From positions 1 to 64,000 of the forward strand of contig CAXTVI010000011.1 of the NCBI GenBank assembly GCA_964247695.1: 64,000 bases of DNA, written 5' to 3'. Below the pieces are notes generated by a model. The model worked only from the letters and a program-made list of their open reading frames with translations. It was not told where the DNA came from and did not search any database. This document shows, piece after piece, positions 24,746-33,786 of this stretch. The DNA comes from Lichenicoccus sp964247695. Its GTDB lineage: Bacteria; Pseudomonadota; Alphaproteobacteria; Acetobacterales; Acetobacteraceae. The translations under genes and the position numbers were made by a program. The first letter of the stretch is position 1, and each line of letters starts with the position of its first letter.

Positions 24746-25741
24746 TCAAGGCCTCCTGCGTCGCGGAGCCGCCGGACGCAGCTCGTCCTCGACGGCCTGA
24801 TACAGCGCCGCCGCCGCCGGAGAGAGCGGCCGCTCCGCAAGGCGGACCAGCCCGTAGGTGTCGATCGCGATGCGGCCGGTGCCGGGGATGTGCCCCAGCA
24901 GCCGGAACCGACCGCCCGGTCGCGTCAGCACCCCGGCGGCGGCGCGGCTCAGGGCCGTCACCGCGTCGATGCGGTCGATCAGCGACAGGCTCATCATTAC
25001 CCCCTCGGTGCTGATCACCTCGCGCGGCGGCGCCAGGTGGGCCGCGCGGAACAACCCTTCGATGCGCCGGCGCAGCAGCGTGCCCGGCGGCTGCAGCACC
25101 CAGGCCTGCCCGGCAAGCGCCGCGAGATCGGGCGGCGGCCCCTGCAGGATCGGGTGCGAGGCCCGCACGAACAGGCCGATCTCCTCGTCAGCCATCTCGC
25201 GATAGTCCAGCGCGCTTGCATCGATCCCGGGCGGGATGCGGGCGACGGCGAAGTCCAGCCGCCCCTCCAGCAGCCGCGCCACCAGCGGGCCGCTGGTCTC
25301 GACCTGGACGCTGATCGACATGCCGGGGCGCGTCTGCCGGACGCGCTCGATGGCGCGCACCACCGGCCCGGCGGCGGGGCCGCTGACCGCACCGATGGAG
25401 ACCTGCCCGGCGGCGCCGGCGCGGGTCGCGGCCAGTTCCTTGGCCGCCCCTTCGAGCTCGATCAGCACCGAGCGGGCGCGCCGGATCAGGATCTCGCCGA
25501 ACAGGTTCGGCTCCATGCCGCGCGGCAGCCGTTCGAACAGCGAGGTGGCGACCATGCCCTCGATCTCGGCCAGCAGCTTGGAGGCAGCCGGCTGCGTCAC
25601 CCTCAGCGAGAGGGCGGCGCGCGCGAGGTTGCGATGGTCGTCAAGGGCGGACAGCAGCTGCAGGTGGCGCAGCTTCAGGCGGGCGCGGATGTACCAGTCC
25701 GCCGGCAGCACGCTCGTATCCCTCGGATCTGACATATCCAT
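24746..25741 (-). CDS. LysR-family regulator (GbpR-like) divergent from araFGH
   Basis: A 331-residue regulator with an N-terminal winged helix-turn-helix (about residues 22-82; LKLRHLQLLSALDDHRNLAR and ALSLRVTQPAASKLLAEIEG) and a periplasmic-binding-like effector domain (110-310). The head LKLRHLQLL and its position divergent from a sugar ABC operon resemble GbpR, the LysR regulator of galactose/arabinose-binding protein genes in Azospirillum and Agrobacterium. The ATG at 25741 is used; a second ATG lies two codons later. A 15-bp inverted repeat lies 10 bases upstream. Likely controls araFGH and itself. Confidence 0.92.
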   Translation of the reverse strand: MDMSDPRDTSVLPADWYIRARLKLRHLQLLSALDDHRNLARAALSLRVTQPAASKLLAEIEGMVATSLFERLPRGMEPNLFGEILIRRARSVLIELEGAAKELAATRAGAAGQVSIGAVSGPAAGPVVRAIERVRQTRPGMSISVQVETSGPLVARLLEGRLDFAVARIPPGIDASALDYREMADEEIGLFVRASHPILQGPPPDLAALAGQAWVLQPPGTLLRRRIEGLFRAAHLAPPREVISTEGVMMSLSLIDRIDAVTALSRAAAGVLTRPGGRFRLLGHIPGTGRIAIDTYGLVRLAERPLSPAAAALYQAVEDELRPAAPRRRRP

Positions 25742-25750
25742 GCGAATATC

Positions 25751-25765
25751 ATTTGTCGCACAAAT
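25751..25765. promoter_or_regulatory. Candidate LysR-type operator (ATTTGT-CGC-ACAAAT)
   Basis: A perfect 6-3-6 inverted repeat that fits the LysR T-N11-A rule. It lies 10 bases upstream of the LysR start and about 98 bases before araF, the position expected for a site that represses the regulator and activates the divergent operon. Confidence 0.6.
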
Positions 25766-25862
25766 CCCATTGGACGTATATCGACGCCACGACTAATGTC
25801 TGTCGCGTTCATTCTGGCATCAGACCAGAGCCCGGGCCCGAGGTGGGCACACAGGAGGAAAC

Positions 25863-26864
25863 ATGCAGATCACCAAGCGCCAGCTCGCCAAGCTGGGCCT
25901 TGCCGGTGCCGCGGCGTCGCTCGTCGGCGCCAACAAGGCATTCGCCGCCGATACGCCGCTCAAGATCGGCTTCATCGTCAAGATGCCGGAGCAGGCCTGG
26001 TTCATCAACGAGCAGACCGCGTCCGCCGACTGGGGCGCCAAGCACAACGTGACCGTGGTCAAGCTTGCCGGCTCCGACGGCGAGATGGTGATGACCGCCA
26101 TCGACAACCTCGCGGCGCAGGGCGCCAAGGGCTTCGTGATCTGCCCGCCCGATGTCAAGCTCGGCCCGGCGATCCTGGCCCGCGCCACCGCGCAGAACAT
26201 GAAGGTGGTCAGCGTCGATGACCGCTTCCTCGGTCCGGACGGCCAGCCGATGGTGGACGTGCCGCATCTCGGCATGTCGGGCTACAAGATCGGCCAGCAG
26301 GTCGGCGAGGCCCTCGCCGCCGAGATGAAGCATCGTGGCTGGAGCCCAGCCGACGTCGCCGCCTGCCGCATCACCGACGCCGAGCTGCCGACGGCGCGCG
26401 AGCGGGTGCAGGGTGCGACCGACGCCCTGCTCAAGAACGGCTTCGTCGCCGCCAACATCTTCGACGCCCCGCAGCGCACCACCGACACCGAGGGCGGCTC
26501 GACCGCGGCCTCGCCGGTGTTCGCGCGGCACGGCAACTTCAAGAAGTGGCTGATCTACGCATTGAACGAGGAGACCGTGCTCGGTGGCGTGCGCGCCAGC
26601 GAGGCGTTTCATCTGCCCGCCGAGAACGTCATCGGCATCGGCATCAACGGCACCGGCGCCGCCTTCGCGGAGTTCTCCAAGCCGCAGCAGACCGGCTTCT
26701 TCGGCACGGTTGGAGTTTCCAGTTTCCTGCATGGACGGCAGAGCACCATCAACCTGGTGAACTGGATCCGCACCGGCACCAAGCCGCCGGCCAACACCGA
26801 GACCACCGGCGTGCTGATGACGCACGACAACTGGCAGGCGGTGAAGGCCAAGCTGGAGGCATGA
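25863..26864 (+). CDS. araF: L-arabinose-type sugar-binding protein
   Basis: The 333-residue periplasmic receptor of a sugar ABC importer. The signal peptide ends near ANKAFAADT. The mature protein tracks Escherichia coli AraF closely: LKIGFIVKMPEQAWF, DNLAAQGAKGFVICPPDVKL, MKVVSVDDRFL, ITDAELPTARERV and ENVIGIGINGTGAAFAEFSK. A perfect AGGAGGAA sits 5 bases before the ATG. It is followed by the ATPase gene with a 4-base overlap. L-arabinose is the best guess; related receptors also bind galactose or fucose. Confidence 0.93.
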   Translation: MQITKRQLAKLGLAGAAASLVGANKAFAADTPLKIGFIVKMPEQAWFINEQTASADWGAKHNVTVVKLAGSDGEMVMTAIDNLAAQGAKGFVICPPDVKLGPAILARATAQNMKVVSVDDRFLGPDGQPMVDVPHLGMSGYKIGQQVGEALAAEMKHRGWSPADVAACRITDAELPTARERVQGATDALLKNGFVAANIFDAPQRTTDTEGGSTAASPVFARHGNFKKWLIYALNEETVLGGVRASEAFHLPAENVIGIGINGTGAAFAEFSKPQQTGFFGTVGVSSFLHGRQSTINLVNWIRTGTKPPANTETTGVLMTHDNWQAVKAKLEA

Positions 26865-28402
26865 GCGCCTCGCTCGCGAGCGTTCAAGGCGAGCACGCGG
26901 CGCTCCCTCAGGAAGGTGAAGCCTTCCTGCGGTTGCGCGGCATCACGGTCGAGTTCCCGGGCGTCAAGGCGCTCAAGGGTGTCGACCTCACGGTGCATCG
27001 CGGCTCGGTGCATGCGCTGATGGGCGAGAACGGCGCCGGCAAGTCCACCCTGCTCAAGGTGCTGAGCGGGGTGAACACGCCGTCGGCCGGCAGCATCGAG
27101 GTCGGCGGCGAGCAGTTTGCCTTCCGCAATGCGGCGGCGGCGCTCGAGGCCGGTATCGCGGTGATCTACCAGGAGCTCAACCTGGTGCCCGAGCTGTCGG
27201 TCGCCGAGAACCTGATGCTGGGGCAGTTGCCGCGTCGCGCCGGCTTCGTGAACCGGGCGCAGTTGCGCGAGCGGGCAATGGGAGTGCTGCGCGATCTTGG
27301 CGAGGACATCCGGCCCGACACGCTGGTCTCGCGGCTGTCGATCGGCCAGCGGCAGATGGTCGAGATCGGCAAGGCGCTGCTGCGCGACGCCCGGGTGATC
27401 GCCTTCGACGAGCCGACCAGCAGTCTCTCGGTGCGCGAGACCGTCAACCTCAAGCGCATCGTGCACCGTCTCCGCGACGACGGCCGCGCCATCATCTACG
27501 TGACCCACCGCATGGCGGAAGTCTTCGAGCTGTGCGACGCCGTCACGGTATTCCGAGACGGCGCCTGCATCGCCCAGCACGCCGACATGGCGGGCGTCAC
27601 CAACGACCAGATCGTCTCCGAGATGGTCGGGCGCTCGATCGAGGACATCTACGGCTACCGCACCCGCGAACCGGGCGCCGTGCTGATGCAGGCGCAGGCG
27701 CTGATCGGGCCCGGCGTGGTGGAGCCGGTGAGTTTCGAGGTGAGACGCGGCGAGATCCTGGGCTTCTTCGGCCTGGTCGGCGCCGGCCGCACCGAACTGA
27801 TGCGCCTGGTCTGCGGCAGCGTGATGCCGACCGGCGGCGAGGTCATGCTCGAGGGCCGCCGGCTGCCGCCCGGCTCGACGCGCGAGGCGATCCGCAACGG
27901 GGTCGCGCTGTGCCCGGAGGACCGCAAGGCGGAAGGCATTTTCCCGATCGCGGGCGTCGGCGAGAACATCAATGTCAGCCTGCGCCGGCGGATCGCGCGC
28001 GGCGGCATCTTCGTCAACCGCGCCATCGAGGCCTCGAACACCGCCGACATCATCCAGCGGCTGAATGTACGGACGCGCGACGGCAACACGCCGATCGCGA
28101 CCCTGTCCGGCGGCAACCAGCAGAAGGTGATCCTCGGCCGCTGGCTGTCGGAGAAGATCGAGCTGCTGGTGCTGGACGAGCCCACGCGCGGCATCGATGT
28201 CGGGGCGCGTGCGCAGATCTACGGGATCCTCTACGACCTCGCCGACACCGGCAAGGCCGTGGTCGTGGTGTCGTCGGACCTCGCCGAGGTGATGTCGGTC
28301 TGCGACCGGGTGATCGTCATGCGCGAGGGACGCATGGTGGGCTCAGTGCCGCGTCGCGACATCACCGCCGAGCGGCTGCTGCAGATGGCGCTCCCGCAAT
28401 GA
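26861..28402 (+). CDS. araG: Sugar ABC transporter ATPase, two fused ABC domains (AraG)
   Basis: A 513-residue double ABC ATPase that powers arabinose import. The first half (about 22-260) has Walker A GENGAGKST, signature LSIGQRQM and Walker B FDEPTSSL. The second half (265-510) has the degenerate GLVGAGRTEL loop usual for carbohydrate-uptake class 2 ATPases, signature LSGGNQQK and LVLDEPTRGIDVGARAQIYG. The ATG at 26861 overlaps the araF stop by 4 bases; upstream in-frame codons belong to araF sequence. The permease gene follows 46 bases later. Confidence 0.95.
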   Translation: MSASLASVQGEHAALPQEGEAFLRLRGITVEFPGVKALKGVDLTVHRGSVHALMGENGAGKSTLLKVLSGVNTPSAGSIEVGGEQFAFRNAAAALEAGIAVIYQELNLVPELSVAENLMLGQLPRRAGFVNRAQLRERAMGVLRDLGEDIRPDTLVSRLSIGQRQMVEIGKALLRDARVIAFDEPTSSLSVRETVNLKRIVHRLRDDGRAIIYVTHRMAEVFELCDAVTVFRDGACIAQHADMAGVTNDQIVSEMVGRSIEDIYGYRTREPGAVLMQAQALIGPGVVEPVSFEVRRGEILGFFGLVGAGRTELMRLVCGSVMPTGGEVMLEGRRLPPGSTREAIRNGVALCPEDRKAEGIFPIAGVGENINVSLRRRIARGGIFVNRAIEASNTADIIQRLNVRTRDGNTPIATLSGGNQQKVILGRWLSEKIELLVLDEPTRGIDVGARAQIYGILYDLADTGKAVVVVSSDLAEVMSVCDRVIVMREGRMVGSVPRRDITAERLLQMALPQ

Positions 28403-28448
28403 TCCCCGACGTCTCCTGAACAAACGCCGAGTACGAGAGAAGACCGTC

Positions 28449-29459
28449 ATGTCCCAGGCGACCCTGAACGCCAACCCGCCGCCCGCCGGCAGCACGGCGC
28501 AGCAGCGCGGGGTCACGATGATCCGCCGGGCGATGAGCCAGTCGGGCATCGTGCTGGTATTCCTGATCCTGTTCGCTGTGCTGGCGGCCTCCGTGCCGGA
28601 CTTCCTCACCCCGGGGAACATCACCGGCCTGCTGCTTTCGGTGACGCTGACCGGCACGCTGGCCTCGACCATGATGATGGTGCTGGCGCTTGGCGAGGTG
28701 GACCTGTCGATCGCCTCCATCGTGGCGTTCGCCGGCGTCGTGGCCTCGGTCGCCACCGACGCGCTCGGCCTGCCGCTTGGCATCGCGGCAGGCGTGCTGG
28801 CGGGAGGTGCCGTCGGCCTGTGCAACGGCATCGTGGTCGCCAAGGCGGGCGTGAACTCGCTGATCGCGACGCTGGCCGCGATGGAGATCGTGCGCGGCCT
28901 CGCCTACATCACCTCGAACGGCGATGCGGTGATGATCTCCTCGCCCGGCTTCTTCCGGCTGGCCAGCGCCGCCTTGTTCGGCCTGACCGCTCCGATCTGG
29001 ATCATGGTCGCGATGTTCGTGATCTTCGGGGTCATCCTGAACCGCACGGTCTTCGGACGTGACGTGCTCGCCACCGGCGGCAACACCGAGGCCGCGCGCC
29101 TCGCCGGCCTGAGCGTGGACCGCATCAAGATCACGGTGTTCACCCTGCAGGGCCTGGTTGCCGGCTTCTGCGGCGTGCTGCTGTCGTCGCGCATGGGCCT
29201 GGGTGATCCGAAGACCTCGATCGGGCTGGAACTCGCGGTCATCTCCGCCTGCGTGCTGGGCGGCGTCTCGCTGACCGGCGGCATCGCCAGCATCTCCGGC
29301 GTCATCGTCGGCGTGCTGATCATGGGCTGCGTGCAGGACGCCATGGGCCTGCTCAACGTGCCGACCTTCTACCAGTATCTGGTCCGCGGCGGCATCCTGC
29401 TGCTCGCCGTGCTGTTCGATCGCTGGAAGAACGGCCGCCGCCCGGGGGTCAAGCACTAG
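28449..29459 (+). CDS. araH: Sugar ABC transporter permease (AraH)
   Basis: A 336-residue inner-membrane permease with about eight to ten hydrophobic helices. Close to AraH throughout: LALGEVDLSIASIVAFAGVV, NSLIATLAAMEIVRGLAYIT, GRDVLATGGNTEAARLAGLS and LAVISACVLGGVSLTGGIAS. A purine-rich GAGAGAAG lies about 10 bases before the ATG. It is the last gene of araFGH. A weak 6-bp stem (GATCCT/AGGATC, 29459-29476) starts at the stop codon and may end transcription. Confidence 0.94.
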   Translation: MSQATLNANPPPAGSTAQQRGVTMIRRAMSQSGIVLVFLILFAVLAASVPDFLTPGNITGLLLSVTLTGTLASTMMMVLALGEVDLSIASIVAFAGVVASVATDALGLPLGIAAGVLAGGAVGLCNGIVVAKAGVNSLIATLAAMEIVRGLAYITSNGDAVMISSPGFFRLASAALFGLTAPIWIMVAMFVIFGVILNRTVFGRDVLATGGNTEAARLAGLSVDRIKITVFTLQGLVAGFCGVLLSSRMGLGDPKTSIGLELAVISACVLGGVSLTGGIASISGVIVGVLIMGCVQDAMGLLNVPTFYQYLVRGGILLLAVLFDRWKNGRRPGVKH

Positions 29460-29579
29460 ATCCTTGCGGGAGGATCCACGGCGAACGCGACCGAAACGTT
29501 ACGCTCAATAAGCTTTTGACGTTGATTTCACTAGGAGTTGCTTGCAACCCCGCCTGCTGCTGGTCAGTAGTAACTAGCA

Positions 29580-30842
29580 ATGACAAGCGACGTGCAAGAA
29601 CGCGGCGGCCCGCCCGGGGCCGCGCGCGAGGATTGGCTGGGTGGTGCTGGCGCCGGCGGAGACGTCCCGGGGCGGGTGCTCGGGTCGATCCGGGCGGGCC
29701 GGCCCTTCACCGTCGTCACCGGTGCGCAGAATGTCGCAAGCGACCTCGTGATGGCGACGGTGGATCGCCTGCACGCGGCGCATATCGAGACGACCACGAT
29801 CCTGGCGCCGCTCCCCAACCTGGCGGCCCTCACCCGCGCGATCAGCACCGCGCTGTCGGTGGTGGTGGATACCGAGCGCCCGCTGGTGGTGATCGTCCGA
29901 CAGGCGGACGCGCTCCGGCCGGACGCGATCCTGCGCCTGCCCGCCCTCGCCGGGCTGCAGCGCGGCGGCCGGCCGGTGCTGTGCTTCCTGCTGCTCGGCA
30001 AGCCGGAACTCTGGGCGGGTCTCACCACGATCGGCCTCGGCGCGCTGGAGCAGGACGACACCGCGCACATCCGGCTGGCGACGCCGGACATGTTCCAGCC
30101 GGCCGCCCGTCACCCCGAACCGGCGCCCCCGCGAAGTCCTGCCCCGCAGGCGCCGGAACCGGCGGCACGGCCGCGCCGGCCACGACGGGCGCGCATCGTC
30201 GTCCCGGCTGGCTTCGCCCTCGGCGGCGCCCTGCTGGCAGCATTCCTTGCGACCCACCGGACGCCGCCGGCCATACCGGACTCCGGGACTGTCGCCCCCC
30301 GGGCCACGGCACCGGGCCCGGCAATCCCGGCAGCGCCCGCCACACCCTTGCGCCCCGTGCCGGATCTGTCTGGCGCCGCCCCGGCGCCTCCGACCGTGTC
30401 GGCGCCCGTGCCGCCGCCGCTGCTGGCGCTGCCGGATCCAGCGCCGGAGCCGGCTGCGATGCCGCTGCCGCCGCGGGCACCGCTCCAGGCGGCTGCAGCA
30501 CCGCCACCCACGCAGCATCTCGACCTGCCGGACGCCGGCATGCTGCACATCATCCTGCGCTACAGCCAGGGCGATGATGCGGCCCAGGCCCATGCCGCGC
30601 GGGTCGCCGGGATGCTCCGCGCCGCCGGCGCGACCGTCGATGGCCCGGTGGCTGCCCCCGACACCGAGGCGCCGTCGAGCATCGGCTACTTCTTCGCGGC
30701 CGACCGAGGCGCTGCGGACCGGCTGGCACACCGGCTTCCGGCGCACTTCGTCCATATCCGTTCGCCGTTCGGTCCGGCGAACACGATGATGCGGCCGGGC
30801 GAACTGATCGTGACGATCGGGCCCGGCGGTAGCGCGCACTGA
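29580..30842 (+). CDS. ExeA/GspA-like protein with degenerate P-loop, TM and Pro-rich linker
   Basis: A 420-residue protein. The N-terminal part (about 30-175) resembles the AAA domain of ExeA/GspA secretion proteins (TVVTGAQNVASDLVMATVDR, RPLVVIVRQADALRPDAILR), but the Walker A slot reads GAQNVASD with no GK[ST]. One membrane helix (about 205-225) follows, then a 90-residue Pro/Ala linker that could cross periplasm, and a C-terminal domain (about 320-415, LHIILRYSQGDDAAQAHAAR) of unknown type. It heads a three-gene set with an OmpA-type lipoprotein and a Sel1 protein, suggesting a cell-envelope role. The start is by position; the ribosome-binding site is weak. Confidence 0.7.
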   Translation: MTSDVQERGGPPGAAREDWLGGAGAGGDVPGRVLGSIRAGRPFTVVTGAQNVASDLVMATVDRLHAAHIETTTILAPLPNLAALTRAISTALSVVVDTERPLVVIVRQADALRPDAILRLPALAGLQRGGRPVLCFLLLGKPELWAGLTTIGLGALEQDDTAHIRLATPDMFQPAARHPEPAPPRSPAPQAPEPAARPRRPRRARIVVPAGFALGGALLAAFLATHRTPPAIPDSGTVAPRATAPGPAIPAAPATPLRPVPDLSGAAPAPPTVSAPVPPPLLALPDPAPEPAAMPLPPRAPLQAAAAPPPTQHLDLPDAGMLHIILRYSQGDDAAQAHAARVAGMLRAAGATVDGPVAAPDTEAPSSIGYFFAADRGAADRLAHRLPAHFVHIRSPFGPANTMMRPGELIVTIGPGGSAH

Positions 30843-30897
30843 CCGTCGTCCGGACAATCCGGCGCCGGGGACTTCCACGACCACCAGGAGAAGCTTG

Positions 30898-31398
30898 ATG
30901 AGCCGACGATTGTCCAGACCTGCCCTGCTGCGGACGGTGCCCGCCCTCGCGATGCTGTCGGCGCTGGCCGCCTGCGCCCAGAGCCAGGCGCCGGCCGCGC
31001 CGGTCGCGACCAGTGCCCCGGCGCCAGCGCCGGTCGCGGAGGCCGCCGAACCCGCCAAGCCCAAGGCGCCCGACTCGCTTGACTTCTACTTCGCGCCAGG
31101 CAGCAGCAAGCTGCGCGCCGAGGATGTCGCCCTGCTCGACAAGGCGTCGCGGCTGTACCGCGACGGCAAGCCGATCGTCATGATCGTCGCCGGCTCGAGC
31201 GACACCGTCGGCGCCCCCGACGCCAACCTGAAGCTGTCGCAGGCACGGGCTGACAGCGTGCTGCAGGGGCTGGTCGCCCGTGGCATCCCGGCGGCGCGCT
31301 TCCAGGTGCTGGCCAAGGGTGTCACCGACCTTCCCGTGCAGACCGGGGATGGCGTTGCCAACCAGGATAACCGGCGCGTCGACCTGACCTGGCGCTGA
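30898..31398 (+). CDS. OmpA-family peptidoglycan-binding lipoprotein
   Basis: A 166-residue lipoprotein: the signal peptide has lipobox LAAC (Cys26), then an Ala/Pro linker and an OmpA-like domain (about 60-166) with FYFAPGSSKLRAEDVALLDK, IVAGSSDTVGAPDANLKLSQ and ARADSVLQGLVARGI; the usual Asp and Arg of the peptidoglycan-binding site appear kept. AGGAG lies about 8 bases before the ATG at 30898 (a TTG one codon earlier is in frame). It probably tethers the outer membrane to peptidoglycan. It sits between the ExeA-like and Sel1 genes. Confidence 0.9.
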   Translation: MSRRLSRPALLRTVPALAMLSALAACAQSQAPAAPVATSAPAPAPVAEAAEPAKPKAPDSLDFYFAPGSSKLRAEDVALLDKASRLYRDGKPIVMIVAGSSDTVGAPDANLKLSQARADSVLQGLVARGIPAARFQVLAKGVTDLPVQTGDGVANQDNRRVDLTWR

Positions 31399-31420
31399 TT
31401 GCCGGCTGGAGAGGGCTCAC

Positions 31421-32332
31421 GTGACAGGGACTGGACGGAACTGGGTCCGGGGCGCAGCGATTGCGGCCGCCGGACTGCTGGCCGTCCAGGTCGTCCCGGG
31501 CCTGGGGGGCGCCGCCATTGCCACCCCACGCGGCGATGCGGCGGCGGCCTACGAGCGTGGCGACTACGCGCAGGCACGACGCGTCTGGAGGCCGCTTGCC
31601 GAGACGGGCGATGCCGACGCCGCCTACCGGCTCGGGATCATGGCCGACCTCGGCCAGGGCACTCCGGAGGACGCGACCGAAGCCTACCGCTGGTATCACA
31701 GGGCTGCCGCGGCGGGTTACGCGCCGGCCGAGTTCAACGTGGCCGTGATGTCCGACAGCGGCCGGGGCGTGCCGCACGATACCGCGCTGGCTGCCGCGTG
31801 GTACGCCCGCGCTGCAACGCACGGCAATCACCGCGCACAATACAATCTAGGCCTGCTCTACAACACCGGCGAAGGCGTGCCCCGGAACCCGGCGGCGGCA
31901 CAGGCCTGGTTCCATCTGGCGGCAATCGGTGGCATTCCTGCTGCAACCGAGCATGTCGAGGCACTGTCCGCTCATCCCGATACCAGTGGCCACCCGAGCA
32001 CCAGCCTGCGGCCGGTGCGGCCGGTGGCACCCGGAAGCGGCGCGGCGCTGGCACGCGGCGCCGTCGAGTTCGTCTGGACCGCGCCACCGCAAGCGGTACC
32101 GGTCCGCTTCTTCCTGCAGGTAGTCGCCCACGACGGCACCGACACAAGCGAGCTCTACGCGTCCTATACCAACGCCACCGCCGCTCTCGTACGGGTCGCC
32201 GCCGGACACCACAGCTATGCCTGGCGCGTCTACACCGTCTCGCCGACCACCGCCGACTACAGTATCGGTCCCTGGACCCCGTTCACGCTGCACGCGCGAG
32301 TCCGGGCTTCATCGATGGCACGGTCGGGCTGA
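31421..32332 (+). CDS. Sel1-repeat exported protein
   Basis: A 303-residue protein with an N-terminal signal or anchor (residues 8-33). Three or four Sel1-like repeats follow (about 40-185; AAYRLGIMADLGQGTPEDAT, AEFNVAVMSDSGRGVPHDTA, AQYNLGLLYNTGEGVPRNPA), then a C-terminal beta-rich region with VEFVWTAPPQAVPVRFFLQV, which looks like a fibronectin-type fold. The GTG at 31421 follows a GGAGAGGG. It lies 22 bases after the OmpA-type gene. Likely a periplasmic scaffold; partner unknown. Confidence 0.85.
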   Translation: MTGTGRNWVRGAAIAAAGLLAVQVVPGLGGAAIATPRGDAAAAYERGDYAQARRVWRPLAETGDADAAYRLGIMADLGQGTPEDATEAYRWYHRAAAAGYAPAEFNVAVMSDSGRGVPHDTALAAAWYARAATHGNHRAQYNLGLLYNTGEGVPRNPAAAQAWFHLAAIGGIPAATEHVEALSAHPDTSGHPSTSLRPVRPVAPGSGAALARGAVEFVWTAPPQAVPVRFFLQVVAHDGTDTSELYASYTNATAALVRVAAGHHSYAWRVYTVSPTTADYSIGPWTPFTLHARVRASSMARSG

Positions 32333-32417
32333 GGGCAAAACAGTCCTCGCTCGGGCGTGTCCCTGCCCTTAGGCTGAGGACTGCTCCCATCCAGTAGCCG
32401 GCAGCAACGGACTCTCC

Positions 32418-33647
32418 ATGAGCGACGCCGACCTCGTTCCCCGGAGCCGTGATCTCGCAACCGCCCTGCTCGCGACCGAGGCCCGCCTCGGCGCGCACAA
32501 CTACAAGCCGCTCGACGTCGTGCTCACGCGCGGCCGCGGCGTCTGGGTGTGGGATGTCGACGGCACACGCTATCTCGACTGCCTGTCGGCCTACTCCGCC
32601 GTCAACCAGGGCCACTGCCACCCGCGCATCCTGGCCGCGCTGACCGAGCAGGCCGGCCGGCTGACGCTCACCTCGCGCGCCTTCCACAACGACCAGCTCG
32701 CACCCTTCTACGAGGAGCTCTGCAGCCTGACCGGCTCGCACAAGGTGCTGCCGATGAACTCCGGCGCCGAGGCGGTGGAGAGCGCGCTCAAGGTGGCGCG
32801 CAAGTGGGCCTACCAGGTGAAGGGCGTGGCCGCCGACGAGGCCGAGATCATCGTCTGCGACGGCAATTTCCACGGGCGCACCCTCTCGGTGATCTCTTTC
32901 AGCACCGACGATGCGTCCCGGCACGGTTTCGGACCGTTCACCCCGGGCTTCAAGGTGATCCCGTACGGCGACGCCGAGGCGCTGGAGCGGGCGATCTCCC
33001 CGCGCACCGCGGCCTTCCTCGTCGAGCCGATCCAGGGCGAGGCCGGCGTGGTGATCCCGCCGGCAGGCTTCCTGCGGCGCGCGCGCGCGCTCTGCACCGA
33101 GCATGACGTGCTGCTGATCCTCGACGAGATCCAGACGGGCCTGGGGCGCACCGGCACGCTGCTGGCCGAGGAGCATGACGGCATCGAGGCCGACCTGACG
33201 CTGATCGGCAAGGCGCTCTCGGGCGGCTTCTATCCGGTGTCGGCGGTGCTGTCGCACGAGGCGGCGCTGGGGGTGCTGAAGCCCGGCGAGCACGGCTCGA
33301 CCTTCGGCGGCAATCCGCTCGCCTGTGCTGTGGCGCGCATGGCGCTCAAGGTGCTGGTCGAGGAGGACATGATCGGCAACTCGGCGCGCATGGGTGAGCG
33401 GCTGCTGCGCGGGCTGCGCGAGACCAGCGCTCACCGTGCGCGCGAGATACGCGGGCGCGGCCTGATGATCGCGCTCGAGCTCGATTCCGATCGGGGCGGC
33501 GCGCGCCGGTTCTGCGAGGCGCTGCTTCGTCGCGGCGTACTGTGCAAGGAGACGCACATCGACACCATTAGGATCGCGCCGCCGCTGGTCATCGAGGCGG
33601 CGGAGGTGGACTGGCTGGTCGAGCAGTTCACGGCGGTGCTGCGGTAA
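32418..33647 (+). CDS. rocD: Ornithine aminotransferase
   Basis: A PLP enzyme converting L-ornithine and a 2-oxoacid to glutamate-5-semialdehyde and an amino acid. The 409-residue product matches class III aminotransferases of the OAT type: start HNYKPLDVVLTRGRGVWVWD, DCLSAYSAVNQGHCHPRI, Asp236 in LILDEIQTGLGRTG and the PLP Lys265 in LIGKALSGGFYPVSAVLS, then STFGGNPLACAVA. It is a single gene here with no arginase neighbour. Ribosome-binding site unremarkable. Confidence 0.94.
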   Translation: MSDADLVPRSRDLATALLATEARLGAHNYKPLDVVLTRGRGVWVWDVDGTRYLDCLSAYSAVNQGHCHPRILAALTEQAGRLTLTSRAFHNDQLAPFYEELCSLTGSHKVLPMNSGAEAVESALKVARKWAYQVKGVAADEAEIIVCDGNFHGRTLSVISFSTDDASRHGFGPFTPGFKVIPYGDAEALERAISPRTAAFLVEPIQGEAGVVIPPAGFLRRARALCTEHDVLLILDEIQTGLGRTGTLLAEEHDGIEADLTLIGKALSGGFYPVSAVLSHEAALGVLKPGEHGSTFGGNPLACAVARMALKVLVEEDMIGNSARMGERLLRGLRETSAHRAREIRGRGLMIALELDSDRGGARRFCEALLRRGVLCKETHIDTIRIAPPLVIEAAEVDWLVEQFTAVLR

Positions 33648-33786
33648 ACTGGCCGGCATCGAGAACCGGGCAACGGCCGGATAGCGCTCCCGGATACTGC
33701 CCTGATCGCTGCTTTCAAGTTGTAGCGATATGTATCTTGCAAAGTGACCTCGCCGAGGGTAGGCCAACGGTACCGGAGATCCAGCC

